Shown piece by piece: positions 55,600 through 64,000 of a stretch of DNA of 64,000 nt. The stretch is from positions 992,001 to 1,056,000 of the forward strand of contig NZ_CP089932.1 in NCBI RefSeq assembly GCF_021365465.1, in the 5' to 3' direction. How positions within the stretch are numbered: the first letter of the stretch is position 1; each line of letters opens with the position of its first letter. The translations under genes and the position numbers were made by a program. The DNA is from Erwinia tracheiphila. GTDB lineage: Bacteria > Pseudomonadota > Gammaproteobacteria > Enterobacterales > Enterobacteriaceae. A model generated the notes under the pieces. The model was not told where the DNA came from and made no database searches. It was given only the letters and a program-made list of their open reading frames with translations.

Positions 55600-56655
55600 G
55601 TGCGTAAAATCATTCATATTGATATGGACTGCTTCTTTGCCGCGGTGGAAATGCGCGACAACCCCAGCCTGCGTGATATTCCGATTGCTATCGGCGGCAG
55701 CCATCTGAAACGTGGGGTGATCAGTACCGCTAATTATCCGGCACGAACCTTTGGTGTGTACAGCGCGATGCCCACGGCAATGGCTATCAAACTCTGCCCG
55801 CATCTGAAAGTGATCCCTGGCCGCTTTGATGCCTATAAAGAAGCCAGTCACCATATTCGTGAGATTTTTTCCCGCTACACTCACCTGATTGAGCCGCTGT
55901 CACTGGATGAGGCTTACCTGGATGTAACCAACAGTATCCACTGTTATGGCTCCGCTACGCTGATAGCGCGGGAGATTCGCCAGACTATTTTTCGTGAACT
56001 CGGTCTCAGCGCCTCGGCTGGCATTGCGCCCGTTAAATTTCTGTCCAAGATTGCCTCCGATCTCAATAAGCCGGATGGACAATTCGTGATTACCCCCGCA
56101 GACATTCCCGCGATCTTGCTGACGCTTCCTCTGGTGAAAATCCCCGGCGTGGGCAAAGTGACCGCAAAAAAACTGGAGGCGATGGGCCTGCTCACCTGTG
56201 GCGATGTGCAGAATAGCGATCTGTCCGCGTTGCTCAAGCGGTTTGGTAAGTTTGGCTGCGGACTCTGGGAGCGATGCCACGGCATTGACGAGCGTGAAGT
56301 CGTTACCGACAGGTTGCGCAAGTCGCTCGGCGTTGAACGCACGCTTTCCGAGGATATTCATCATTGGGAGCAGTGCATGACGATTATCGAGGTGCTTTAC
56401 GAAGAGCTGGATCGACGTCTGGCAAAAATCAGACAGGACAGGCTGATTGCCCGACAGGGTGTAAAACTCAAATTTGATGATTTTCAGCAGACCACTCAGG
56501 AACATTTGTGGTCCGTGTTGAACAAAGACGATTTTATGGCGGTGGCGAAGCAAAGCTGGGATGAGCGTCGCGCAGGTCGCGGCGTCAGGCTGGTGGGGCT
56601 GCATGTCATGTTGGCGGACCCGCAGCTGGAGCGTCAGCTGGTGCTGGGGCTGTAA
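55600..56655 (+). CDS. dinB: DNA polymerase IV (translesion, Y family)
   Basis: 351 aa from the GTG at 55600 (RKIIHIDMDCFFAAVEMRD), the exact E. coli length and start type, with GGAGGG upstream. The open frame from 55504 runs through the IS end and is not native. Catalytic Asp in DMDCFF (8) and Asp-Glu in SLDEAYLDV (103-104) are present, with helix-hairpin-helix IPGVGKVTAKKL near 180 and the C-terminal beta-clamp motif QLVLGL. The coding sequence is intact, but its SOS operator is split by the ISL3 element, so expression is probably altered. Confidence 0.96.
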   Translation: MRKIIHIDMDCFFAAVEMRDNPSLRDIPIAIGGSHLKRGVISTANYPARTFGVYSAMPTAMAIKLCPHLKVIPGRFDAYKEASHHIREIFSRYTHLIEPLSLDEAYLDVTNSIHCYGSATLIAREIRQTIFRELGLSASAGIAPVKFLSKIASDLNKPDGQFVITPADIPAILLTLPLVKIPGVGKVTAKKLEAMGLLTCGDVQNSDLSALLKRFGKFGCGLWERCHGIDEREVVTDRLRKSLGVERTLSEDIHHWEQCMTIIEVLYEELDRRLAKIRQDRLIARQGVKLKFDDFQQTTQEHLWSVLNKDDFMAVAKQSWDERRAGRGVRLVGLHVMLADPQLERQLVLGL

Positions 56656-56822
56656 CCCCTGGCCGCGATGAGCCAGCGGAACAGCTTTCTCCATCAGGCA
56701 TAACACGTGGCTGAAAAGCTTAAACGCAACCACAAGCGGAAGCCCCGGTCTGTCGCAGCGTTCATCCATAGCGATGCAGACAGGGGCGCTGGAGCCAGGG
56801 AGTGTCTTTCTCCCTGTGGATC

Positions 56823-58280
56823 TTATTTTGCGGGTATAGCTTTCAGCAGCTCGGTCAACAGCTGCCAGTACAACCCTACGCTGACGATATGTACCTGCTC
56901 ATCCGGCGAGTGCGGCCCGGTGATGGTAGGGCCAATCGACACCATATCCATTTCAGGATAGGGTTTTTTAAACAGCCCACATTCAAGCCCCGCATGAATG
57001 ACCTGAATGTTTGGTGTTTTATTGAACATTTTTTTATAGGTTTCTGCCACCACCGCCATAATCGGTGAAGATGCATCCGGTTGCCATCCCGGATAGCTGC
57101 CTTTGGCAACGTTTTGTGCGCCAGCAAGTTCGCTCAGTGCCGTCAGCATTTCAACCACATAATCTTTACCGCTGTCGATGAGCGAGCGAACCAGACAATT
57201 AATTTTTGCCTCATCCGACGTCATGGATACCACGCCGACGTTCAGTGAGGTTTCAACCACGCCTTTCATTACGTCAGAATGGCGGATCACCCCGTTTGGT
57301 GTGCTGTTTAACAGGGCAATAAATTTGTCCCGACTGCTGGTGGTCAGCGCCTGTTCTTCGGCAGTTGTCTTTTCCAGCGTCAGGCAGATATTTTTTTCCT
57401 TTAAGCCCAGCTCATTTTGCAACGTCGCCTGGTAATCCACAACGTGCTGTTTCAGCTCATCCACTTTTGCCTTGTTAACAGCCAGTATGGCAACGGCTTC
57501 ACGTGGGATGGCATTACGCAATGTGCCGCCGTTAAAGTCGCTCAGGCAAAGATCGAGCTGTTTTACATGGGTGAACAGAAAACGGGCGAGCAGTTTATTC
57601 GCATTCCCTAATCCGAAATGAATATCTGCCCCAGAATGCCCCCCTTTCAGCCCTTTCAGACTGAGTTTGAGTGAGACAAACTCAGGCGGAATGGCTTTCC
57701 GTTGCAGAGGCAGTCTGCTGGTGAAATCAATGCCGCCAGCGCAGCCCATGTAAATGTCACCTTCTTCTTCAGAATCGGTGTTAATCAAAATTTCAGCCTG
57801 CAACCAGTCAGGTTGCAAACCAAAAGCACCCACCATGCCGGTTTCTTCGGTCATGGTCAGCAGCACCTCAAGTGGGCCGTGTTCCACTGATTTATCGGCC
57901 AGCACGGCCAGTGCCGAAGCAAGCCCAATACCGTTGTCCGCACCCAGTGTGGTTCCGCGCGCTTTTACCCAGTCACCATCAATCCAGGGCTGAATGGGGT
58001 CAGTAGTAAAGTCATGTACGGTATCGCTATTCTTTTGCGGCACCATATCCAGATGTGCCTGAAGGGCGACTGGCTTAAGGTTTTCGTGGCCCGGTGTGGC
58101 GGGTTTACGAATCAGAATATTGCCCACTTTATCTCGGTCAGTTACCAACCCCTGCTCCGCTGCCCATGACAGAATATACTGAGCCAGTTGTTCTTCGTGG
58201 TAAGAGGGATGGGGAATTGAGCAGATTTTGGCGAAGATGTCCCACAGTGGCTGCGGTGACAATTGAGACAGTTCGGACAC
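56823..58280 (-). CDS. pepD: Cytosol non-specific dipeptidase (peptidase D)
   Basis: 485 aa, equal to E. coli PepD. M20-family dizinc aminoacyl-histidine dipeptidase. Metal and catalytic residues sit in LQAHLDMVPQ (His and Asp, near 79), GADNGIG (near 119), MTEETGMVGAFG (Glu pair, near 149) and the C-terminal HAGLECGLF. ATG 58280. Convergent with dinB, divergent from gpt. Confidence 0.97.
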   Translation of the reverse strand: MSELSQLSPQPLWDIFAKICSIPHPSYHEEQLAQYILSWAAEQGLVTDRDKVGNILIRKPATPGHENLKPVALQAHLDMVPQKNSDTVHDFTTDPIQPWIDGDWVKARGTTLGADNGIGLASALAVLADKSVEHGPLEVLLTMTEETGMVGAFGLQPDWLQAEILINTDSEEEGDIYMGCAGGIDFTSRLPLQRKAIPPEFVSLKLSLKGLKGGHSGADIHFGLGNANKLLARFLFTHVKQLDLCLSDFNGGTLRNAIPREAVAILAVNKAKVDELKQHVVDYQATLQNELGLKEKNICLTLEKTTAEEQALTTSSRDKFIALLNSTPNGVIRHSDVMKGVVETSLNVGVVSMTSDEAKINCLVRSLIDSGKDYVVEMLTALSELAGAQNVAKGSYPGWQPDASSPIMAVVAETYKKMFNKTPNIQVIHAGLECGLFKKPYPEMDMVSIGPTITGPHSPDEQVHIVSVGLYWQLLTELLKAIPAK

Positions 58281-58532
58281 GTTAACTCTCCTGTATCAGC
58301 ACTGTCGGGCAATGAGCGACAGTGCAGGGTGAAATGAGCCGATAAGTTGATTGATCGCCAGCGAATCTGACGCGATACGGGCAAGAATATCATCGTTTCT
58401 GGCGTAATGCTTCTCTGAGGCCGGGAAAAGCCGGGCCAGCGCTGGTTTTTACTGAATCAGATCTTTATAATCCTGCGCAACCCCACCTATCGTACAATTT
58501 TAAGCCAGTCAGTCTGGCCGGAACTTCTTTCT

Positions 58533-58991
58533 ATGAGCGAAAAATACGTTGTTACCTGGGATATGTTGCAAATTCATGCCCGCAAACTGGCCCAGCGCCT
58601 GCTTCCTGTTGAACAATGGCGGGGAATTATCGCGGTAAGCCGGGGTGGGCTGGTACCTGCTTCTTTGCTGGCGCGTGAATTGTGCATTCGCTATGTTGAT
58701 ACCGTATGTATTTCCAGCTACGACCATGATAACCAACGTGAAATGAAGGTGCTGAAACGCGCAGAGGGTGATGGGGAAGGTCTTATTGTTATCGACGATC
58801 TGGTGGACACTGGGGGAACGGCGCAGGCTATCCGTGATATGTATCCCAGGGCGCGTTTCGTAACCATCTTCGCTAAACCGGCAGGCCGTCCGCTGGTGGA
58901 TGATTACATAGTTGATATTCCTCAAGATACCTGGATTGAGCAGCCCTGGGATATGGGCGTGGTCTATATTCCACCGATTGTGAAAGGCTGA
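58533..58991 (+). CDS. gpt: Xanthine-guanine phosphoribosyltransferase
   Basis: 152 aa, equal to E. coli Gpt. Salvages xanthine, guanine and hypoxanthine with PRPP at the inner face of the membrane. The PRPP-binding loop [12 protein letters not shown] is near residues 86-97. [15 protein letters not shown] lies near 37-51, and the purine-binding WIEQPWDMG near the C-terminus. ATG 58533. Confidence 0.97.
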   Translation: MSEKYVVTWDMLQIHARKLAQRLLPVEQWRGIIAVSRGGLVPASLLARELCIRYVDTVCISSYDHDNQREMKVLKRAEGDGEGLIVIDDLVDTGGTAQAIRDMYPRARFVTIFAKPAGRPLVDDYIVDIPQDTWIEQPWDMGVVYIPPIVKG

Positions 58992-59135
58992 TTGACTTGC
59001 ATCATGGCAACGCCTGGTTAAGCCGGGCTTTAAGCTTTTTGCATTTCGCGCCATATGGCAGGCTAGACTAGACTACTCCGCACTCATTACGCCGGAGAAG
59101 AGCTACGTTATGACAAAAAAAACCTGAGTGAGGAG

Positions 59136-60356
59136 TTGTTTAAACCTCGTTTCAAGCATCCTGAAACATCATCGCTGGTTCGTCGCCTGCAACACCGTCA
59201 ACCCTTAACCCTTTATTCCGTACTGGAAGGCGAAAGCCACACCGGCTGGTATCGGATGATTAACCGCGTACTTTGGGCCTGGCGCGGCCTGGCACCGTTG
59301 GAGGTGGGGGAAGTGCTGGCCCGCATAGCCGCTAACGATGGTCAGCGCACCAATGAACAGCTGCTGGATACCGTGGTGGGCTATCGCGGCGGCAACTGGA
59401 TCTACGAATGGTCACAGCAGGCTGCGCGTTGGCAGAACAGGGCTTCTGAAGAACAGGATGATTTGCTTTCTGGAAACGGCTGGTTACAGGCTGCTCAATT
59501 TTTCAGTATCGCTGGCTATCCCTATCTGAAGGGGGATGAACTGGCGGAACAGGCGCAGTTAATGGCAAATCGTGCCTATGAAAAAGCGGCGTCACGGCTG
59601 CCGGGGGAATTGAAGGAACTTGAGTTTGCCATTGAGGGCGGCAGCCCGATCTATGGTTTTTTACACATGCCCGTGCGCGTCAGTGCGCCTTACCCCACGG
59701 TCCTTTTGTGTGGCAGCCTTGATTCACTACAAAGTGACCACTATCGCCTCTTTCAGCGCTACCTGGCACCGCGAGGTATCGCGTTGCTGACCATTGATAT
59801 GCCCTCGATCGGTTTTTCTGCAAAATGGAAACTCACTCAGGACACCAGTTTTTTGCATCAGCAGGTGTTGCAGCAGCTTGCCACGGTTCCGTGGGTTGAT
59901 CACACGCGTGTGGCGGCATTGGGCCTGCGTTTTGGTGCAAATGTTGCGGTGCGCCTCGGTTATCTGGAAGCTCACCGGCTGAAGGTCGTCGCCTGTATTG
60001 GCCCTGTTGTGCACAGTCTGTTGTCTGACCGTCAATTGCAGGACAGCGTGCCGGAAATGTATATGGATGTGCTGGCCAGCCGCCTGGGGATGGCGACGGC
60101 GGCAGATTCAGCGCTGCGGGTAGAATTAAATCGTTATTCCCTCAAAACCCAGGGGTTGCTAGGCAGGCGCAGCCCAAGGCCGATGCTCTCTGCTTACTTG
60201 CCCGACGATCCTTTCAGTCCTGAAGAAGAGTCCCACCTGATTGCCCGCTCTTCTGCCCAGAGCAAGGTGCTGATGATAAAACGATCGCCTGCATTATGCC
60301 GTTTTGACAGCACGTTACACGATATTGCTGACTGGTTAGCGAAACGATTAGGTTGA
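59136..60356 (+). CDS. frsA: Fermentation-respiration switch protein FrsA, start codon out of frame
   Basis: About 406 codons are open, from [17 protein letters not shown] to WLAKRLG; E. coli FrsA is 414 aa. It has an alpha/beta-hydrolase-like domain ([28 protein letters not shown]) and in E. coli binds EIIA-Glc and promotes respiration. The natural start is ATG at 59110, whose reading (MTKK) stops after five codons. With one more A in the run at 59115-59122 (eight A, nine needed) it would read [14 protein letters not shown] in frame. A TTG at 59136 is the only in-frame start and has no spaced Shine-Dalgarno. The gene is either silenced, expressed by slippage on the A run, or affected by a sequencing error. 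Confidence 0.82.
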   Translation: MFKPRFKHPETSSLVRRLQHRQPLTLYSVLEGESHTGWYRMINRVLWAWRGLAPLEVGEVLARIAANDGQRTNEQLLDTVVGYRGGNWIYEWSQQAARWQNRASEEQDDLLSGNGWLQAAQFFSIAGYPYLKGDELAEQAQLMANRAYEKAASRLPGELKELEFAIEGGSPIYGFLHMPVRVSAPYPTVLLCGSLDSLQSDHYRLFQRYLAPRGIALLTIDMPSIGFSAKWKLTQDTSFLHQQVLQQLATVPWVDHTRVAALGLRFGANVAVRLGYLEAHRLKVVACIGPVVHSLLSDRQLQDSVPEMYMDVLASRLGMATAADSALRVELNRYSLKTQGLLGRRSPRPMLSAYLPDDPFSPEEESHLIARSSAQSKVLMIKRSPALCRFDSTLHDIADWLAKRLG

Positions 60357-60460
60357 TGACTGGCAAAAATTCAGGAGTTTGCTATACCCATTAGACTCAG
60401 AGGTTGGTTATTCCTCTGAAATCACGGAAAAACCAAAACTTAGTTTCGGGAGGTTACAAG

Positions 60461-60862
60461 ATGGCGTTACCTGGTGGGCATCCTAAAAGTCGGTTTATGA
60501 AGCGCTTTGGCGCTTTGGGGCCGTACATCCGCGAAGCTAAGTGTGGGGAAAACCACTTTTTCTTCGACTGTCTTGCTGTTTGCGTCAACGTAAAGCCCGC
60601 GCCGGAGCTGCGTGAATTTTGGGGCTGGTGGATGGAGCTGGAAGCGCAGGACAATCATTTCACCTATGAATATTACTTTGGACTGTATGACAAAGAAGGA
60701 AACTGGAAGCCCTCGACCGTCAAAGGAAAGGAAAACAACGAACGTCTTGCAGAGACACTGCGTAATTTCCATGTGCGACTGAAAACCCAGCTGGAAGAGA
60801 TGGAACTTAGGCTGAAACCTGCCGCAGACTTTGCCGATGAGCCGGTTCGACTGACCGCGTGA
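60461..60862 (+). CDS. crl: Sigma factor-binding protein Crl
   Basis: 133 aa from the ATG at 60461 ([22 protein letters not shown]), the E. coli length; the frame is open further upstream without family support. It binds sigma-S and helps it capture core RNA polymerase, raising general stress and curli gene expression. Conserved blocks [31 protein letters not shown] (about 41-71; key residues DCLAV and WGWWMELE) and DEPVRLTA are present. An IS91 element begins 52 nt after the stop. Confidence 0.95.
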   Translation: MALPGGHPKSRFMKRFGALGPYIREAKCGENHFFFDCLAVCVNVKPAPELREFWGWWMELEAQDNHFTYEYYFGLYDKEGNWKPSTVKGKENNERLAETLRNFHVRLKTQLEEMELRLKPAADFADEPVRLTA

Positions 60863-60914
60863 GTTGGCACTGGTTATGCCTTTCAAAATAAAAGACTGGC
60901 AAATGCCAGCCTTG

Positions 60915-62394
60915 ATGGTTAGGAGATTGAATCGCCTCTTTTGAGATCGCCTGACCATGAAAAGTGGCACGATCTACTCCATTGCTGCTGCTGATCTGTG
61001 TGGGTTTTGATGTGAAAATGCCATCTTCGCCGTATTTTTAACCTGAAACCTGTTTTTCAGGCGCACCGATCCAGCTCAGGCATCCGCAGCCATCGTTTTT
61101 TCGCCATCTGATACAGCCTGTCAGAGAGCATTTTTGTGGCGTGATCACCCGCCACGGCGCCGGCAAAACGCAGCCGGCCTTTGCAGAGGATGCACTGGTA
61201 CGGATCCGTGCCCAGGAAGCCTTTCATCAGCACCGCAAACCCGGGCCGCTTCGGTTTTTCCCGTACCGTCATCTCCAGCGCTTCGTAAACCTTCGGCAGC
61301 AGCGTGCCCCGCTTGCGGTTGGCCAGAAAGCCGGAGTAGCGCACCATCTTAAAATGCCGCGCCGGAACGTGGCTGATATAGCGCCCGATCATCTCTTCCT
61401 GGCTCAGCATCTGGCGTTTATGCTTTCCCGTGCGGTGATCGAGATAGTGGTGAACCACCGCGCCACCGGCGTAGTGTCGCAGTCGTGAAGCCGACACTGG
61501 TGGCCGTTTCAGGTAGCGTCCGAGGTATTTAACGCTGTGCCAGGCTCCCCGGGTCTTCTTCGCGAAGTGTACCTTCCAGTGCCGGCCATACTGTGCCTTC
61601 AGGTAACGCCGCCACTGCTCCCCGTCGCGGATATGTCCCAGTCCCGGCAGGGTGCCGGGACTGACCCGCTCATAGCTGCTGCGCAGCAGGCGGATAACGG
61701 CACCCCGCCAGATTTCCTCCACGGCCTTCTTTTTGAAGAAAAGGCTGCGCCAGACGCCGTGCTTTACGTCAAGTCCACCGCGGGTGACGGAAACGTGGAT
61801 GTGCGGATGCTGATTCAGCTGCCGGCCGTAGGTATGCAGGGCGCAGAAGATACCGACTTCTATACCCTGCCGACGCGCCCACTTCAGCATGGCGCGGGTG
61901 GCGCAGCGGAACAGGTCGTTGAGCAGGGGCCAGTTGTTGCTGAAGAAGGGCCACAGCAGGTGGGGCATGGTAAAGGTGATGTGCTGCCATTCGCAGTCGG
62001 GCAGGACGTGCTGCTGCCCGGCTATCCACTGCTCAGTTGATTTCATGCCACATGCGCTGCAGGCCTTTGACTTGCAGCTCTGGCAGAAGAAGCGGGAGTG
62101 CGTGCAGTCCGGCGAGGCACAGCAGTAGCGGCGTACGCCCATGGCGCAGGTGCCACAGGCGAGCATGCGCTCAACGGAGAGTCGGGTCCAGTCGCTGATG
62201 TTGTCGCCGTGTTTTTCGAGGTAGCGGTTCCAGCCGTCATCGACGGTGAAGAGGAGTTTGGCGGGGCGGGGGATATGCATGGTTGCAGAGTATAAAGCGG
62301 AGCGCCGGTCATGCAAACACCCGAAGCTGCGCAGCAGGGCCGCTCACGCCAAAGGCGTGCTACGTTCATTACACACACATATTGAGGTAACGAC
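60915..62394 (-). mobile_element. IS91-family element, copy 2
   Basis: The downstream end is taken at the palindromic ATGGTTAGG...CCTGACCAT (from 60915), matching copy 1. It abuts a short hairpin CTGGCAAATGCCAG that probably belonged to the crl terminator. The upstream end lies somewhere before the porin pseudogene at 62395. IS91 elements make no target duplication, so ends are approximate. Confidence 0.6.
61057..62280 (-). CDS. IS91-family Y2 transposase, copy 2
   Basis: 407 aa from the ATG at 62280 (HIPRPAKLLFTVDDGWNRYL); the frame is open 12 codons upstream. Same architecture as copy 1: Cys-rich zinc region (CCASPDCTHSRFFC), HUH motif HPHIHVSVTRGG and YLGRY tyrosine pair. It differs at many positions from copy 1, so the two are not a very recent duplication. 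It appears intact. Confidence 0.9.
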   Translation of the reverse strand: MHIPRPAKLLFTVDDGWNRYLEKHGDNISDWTRLSVERMLACGTCAMGVRRYCCASPDCTHSRFFCQSCKSKACSACGMKSTEQWIAGQQHVLPDCEWQHITFTMPHLLWPFFSNNWPLLNDLFRCATRAMLKWARRQGIEVGIFCALHTYGRQLNQHPHIHVSVTRGGLDVKHGVWRSLFFKKKAVEEIWRGAVIRLLRSSYERVSPGTLPGLGHIRDGEQWRRYLKAQYGRHWKVHFAKKTRGAWHSVKYLGRYLKRPPVSASRLRHYAGGAVVHHYLDHRTGKHKRQMLSQEEMIGRYISHVPARHFKMVRYSGFLANRKRGTLLPKVYEALEMTVREKPKRPGFAVLMKGFLGTDPYQCILCKGRLRFAGAVAGDHATKMLSDRLYQMAKKRWLRMPELDRCA

Positions 62395-62814
62395 TCAGAG
62401 CTGACAGACGATGCCCACGGCCACAACATCATCGTTGTTTAGCGCAAGCTTGTTTTTTTCGCCAGGCTGGTTGATTTTGTAATCAACGTCAGTATTCATG
62501 TTCTTGTTGAAATAGTAAGTGGTCTCCACATCGATGTATAACCAGGTAAACATCACCCACGCCTTCAATGTCTTTGCCCTTGGTCTGGCCATAGCCAGTC
62601 ATCAGGTTGTTAATCTGCGTCTGACCTTTGAAGCCAATACGCACATAAGAGGTGTCGCCGTGATGAGCGTTACCATCACTAAAAATAATGAATGCCTTTA
62701 GCTTTGCTGTAGAAATCCAGTTTTTTGCCATCTTTAGCATAAATTTCAGCGGACTGTGCAGCAGCCGAAAGAGCCAGTGCTGCAATGATAATGGCCAGTA
62801 GCGCTTTTCTTCAT
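62395..62814 (-). pseudogene. phoE: General porin (PhoE/OmpC type), large internal deletion
   Basis: The start at 62814 (MKKS) is followed, after a frameshift, by signal peptide LLAIIIAALALSAAAQSA and the mature N-terminus EIYAKDGKKLDFYSKAKG. A stop comes at about residue 45. A further frame carries [21 protein letters not shown], and then the last strands [18 protein letters not shown] and [14 protein letters not shown] end at 62395. Roughly 230 central residues of the usual 330-350 are gone. The phoE symbol comes from position between crl and proB. Confidence 0.85.
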
Positions 62815-63052
62815 TTTGCTATCAATTCCAAACAGGTAAATTGTTATTGTTTTTTTAAGAAAAATCTTAAAGATGTAATATATTACCGTGCGAATATTGC
62901 AGACTTATTACAATTGCGCTACCTGATAATTAACTTTTTTATAATCCCCACCAGACAGTTTTTACGCTTTTTATCCGCTGCGCCTGTTGGCTTCCGTGGA
63001 CACACCTGATACAAAGACTGCTTTATCTTTATTTACGTCACGGCAGGAAATA
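62815..63052. other. Divergent gap between porin pseudogene and proB
   Basis: A/T-rich 238 nt expected to hold the promoters of both genes. I see no confident operator; a clear pho box was not recognised. Confidence 0.4.
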
Positions 63053-64000
63053 ATGAGCAGCAGCCAGACCCTGGTCGTCAAGCTGGGGACCAGCGTATTA
63101 ACAGGCGGATCGCGTCGGCTTAACCGGGCACATATCGTTGAATTGGTCCGCCAGTGTGCGCAGCAGCATGCGGCTGCGCACCGCATTGTGATCGTCACAT
63201 CCGGCGCTATAGCCGCAGGACGAGAGCATCTTGGCTACCCGGAATTGCCACCGACCATCGCCTCAAAGCAGCTGTTAGCTGCGGTGGGACAGAGCCGCTT
63301 AATCCAGCTGTGGGAGCAGCTGTTTTCCATTTACGGCATTCATATAGGTCAGATGCTACTGACGCGCGCCGATTTGGAAGATCGCGAGCGTTTTCTCAAT
63401 GCGCGGGATACGCTAAGAGCATTGCTGGATAACCATATTGTGCCAGTAATCAATGAAAATGATGCGGTGGCGACCGCAGAAATTAAGGTTGGTGATAACG
63501 ACAACCTGTCGGCGCTGGCAGCCATTCTGGCAGGTGCGGACAAACTGCTGCTGTTGACCGATCAGGCCGGTCTGTTTACCGCCGATCCTCGTAACAATCC
63601 CCAGGCAGAGCTGATTCAAAACGTTCACGGTATTGACGATGCATTGCGCGCGCTGGCAGGAGACAGCGTATCAGGGCTAGGAACGGGCGGTATGACCACC
63701 AAACTACAGGCTGCCGATGTGGCCTGCCGTGCCGGCATTGACACTATTATTGCCGCCGGAAGCCGCATCGGTGTGATTGGGGATGTGATTGCCAATGAGC
63801 CAGTGGGCACCTGTTTCCACGCGATGCAGACGCCGCTGGAAAATCGTAAGCGCTGGATTTTTGGTGCGCCGCCTGCCGGAGAAATTATCGTGGATGACGG
63901 TGCGCTTTCCGCCATTCTTGAGCGCGGCAGTTCACTTCTGCCGAAAGGGATCCGTGGAATCAGTGGAAACTTTTCCCGGGGTGAGGTGATTCGAATTCGT
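63053..64000 (+). CDS. proB: Glutamate 5-kinase (partial, runs off the window)
   Basis: 316 codons are present of an expected 367, from ATG 63053 ([18 protein letters not shown]) behind CAGGAAA. It phosphorylates glutamate in the first step of proline synthesis. Amino-acid kinase motifs [41 protein letters not shown] and [12 protein letters not shown] are present. The C-terminal PUA domain begins near residue 275 and continues beyond the window, where proA is expected. Confidence 0.97.
   Translation, partial: MSSSQTLVVKLGTSVLTGGSRRLNRAHIVELVRQCAQQHAAAHRIVIVTSGAIAAGREHLGYPELPPTIASKQLLAAVGQSRLIQLWEQLFSIYGIHIGQMLLTRADLEDRERFLNARDTLRALLDNHIVPVINENDAVATAEIKVGDNDNLSALAAILAGADKLLLLTDQAGLFTADPRNNPQAELIQNVHGIDDALRALAGDSVSGLGTGGMTTKLQAADVACRAGIDTIIAAGSRIGVIGDVIANEPVGTCFHAMQTPLENRKRWIFGAPPAGEIIVDDGALSAILERGSSLLPKGIRGISGNFSRGEVIRIR

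Noticed and set aside
55900..56769. 289-codon minus-strand frame opposite dinB
   Set aside because: Entirely antisense to intact Pol IV; composition is typical of a shadow frame.

Overview
The window is chromosomal DNA of an enterobacterium. Gene order and protein sequences follow the Escherichia coli 4-6 min region almost gene for gene: pyrH-frr-dxr-uppS-cdsA-rseP-bamA-skp-lpxD-fabZ-lpxA-lpxB-rnhB-dnaE-accA, then tilS, rof, yaeQ, arfB, proS, trmO, rcsF, metQIN, gmhB, an rRNA operon, yafD, mltD, gloB, yafS, rnhA, dnaQ, aspV, gmhA, yafJ, yafK, dinB, pepD, gpt, frsA, crl, a porin and proB. Departures from E. coli are a prepilin peptidase where ldcC would lie, a methionine-salvage locus (mtn), a tRNA-Glu spacer in the rRNA operon, and many insertion sequences with decayed genes. 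This fits the Erwiniaceae, and particularly an IS-rich, host-restricted lineage such as Erwinia tracheiphila or a symbiotic Erwinia. The species is inference.

Layout. 1-17148: intact cell-envelope, lipid A, fatty-acid and replication superoperon. 17149-18720: a gene-poor stretch with a small tandem repeat and an orphan prepilin peptidase. 18724-28938: conserved housekeeping genes, ending in the MetJ-controlled methionine importer metNIQ and divergent gmhB. 28939-34957: complete rRNA operon (promoters, 16S, tRNA-Glu, 23S, 5S, tRNA-Thr, second 5S, tRNA-Asp, terminator). 34958-40215: an IS cluster (IS481, an IS256 deletion derivative, IS200, IS91, and an inverted IS481 fragment). 40518-46117: yafD to aspV. 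46569-50113: mtn locus, with mtnC and mtnD broken but mtnA and mtnK intact behind a MetJ operator. 50114-51724: IS5 remnant joined to a decayed fadE. 51938-60862: gmhA to crl, interrupted by an ISL3 element. 60915-62814: second IS91 element beside a deleted porin gene. 63053-64000: start of proB.

Most notable observation: the ISL3 element (54258-55572) is flanked by a perfect 8-bp duplication, ATATTTAC. Removing the element and one repeat restores CTG-TATATTTACC-CAG, a canonical LexA box just upstream of dinB. The insertion therefore split the SOS operator of the translesion polymerase Pol IV, which should uncouple dinB from LexA.

Other signs of ongoing decay are single-base homopolymer losses in fadE and at the start of frsA, an IS256 copy lacking a catalytic aspartate, an IS200 transposase with a mutated HUH motif, and a porin gene with a large internal deletion. 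I found no CRISPR array, prophage or new defence system. The interest here lies in how insertion sequences and small lesions are reshaping a conserved chromosome.
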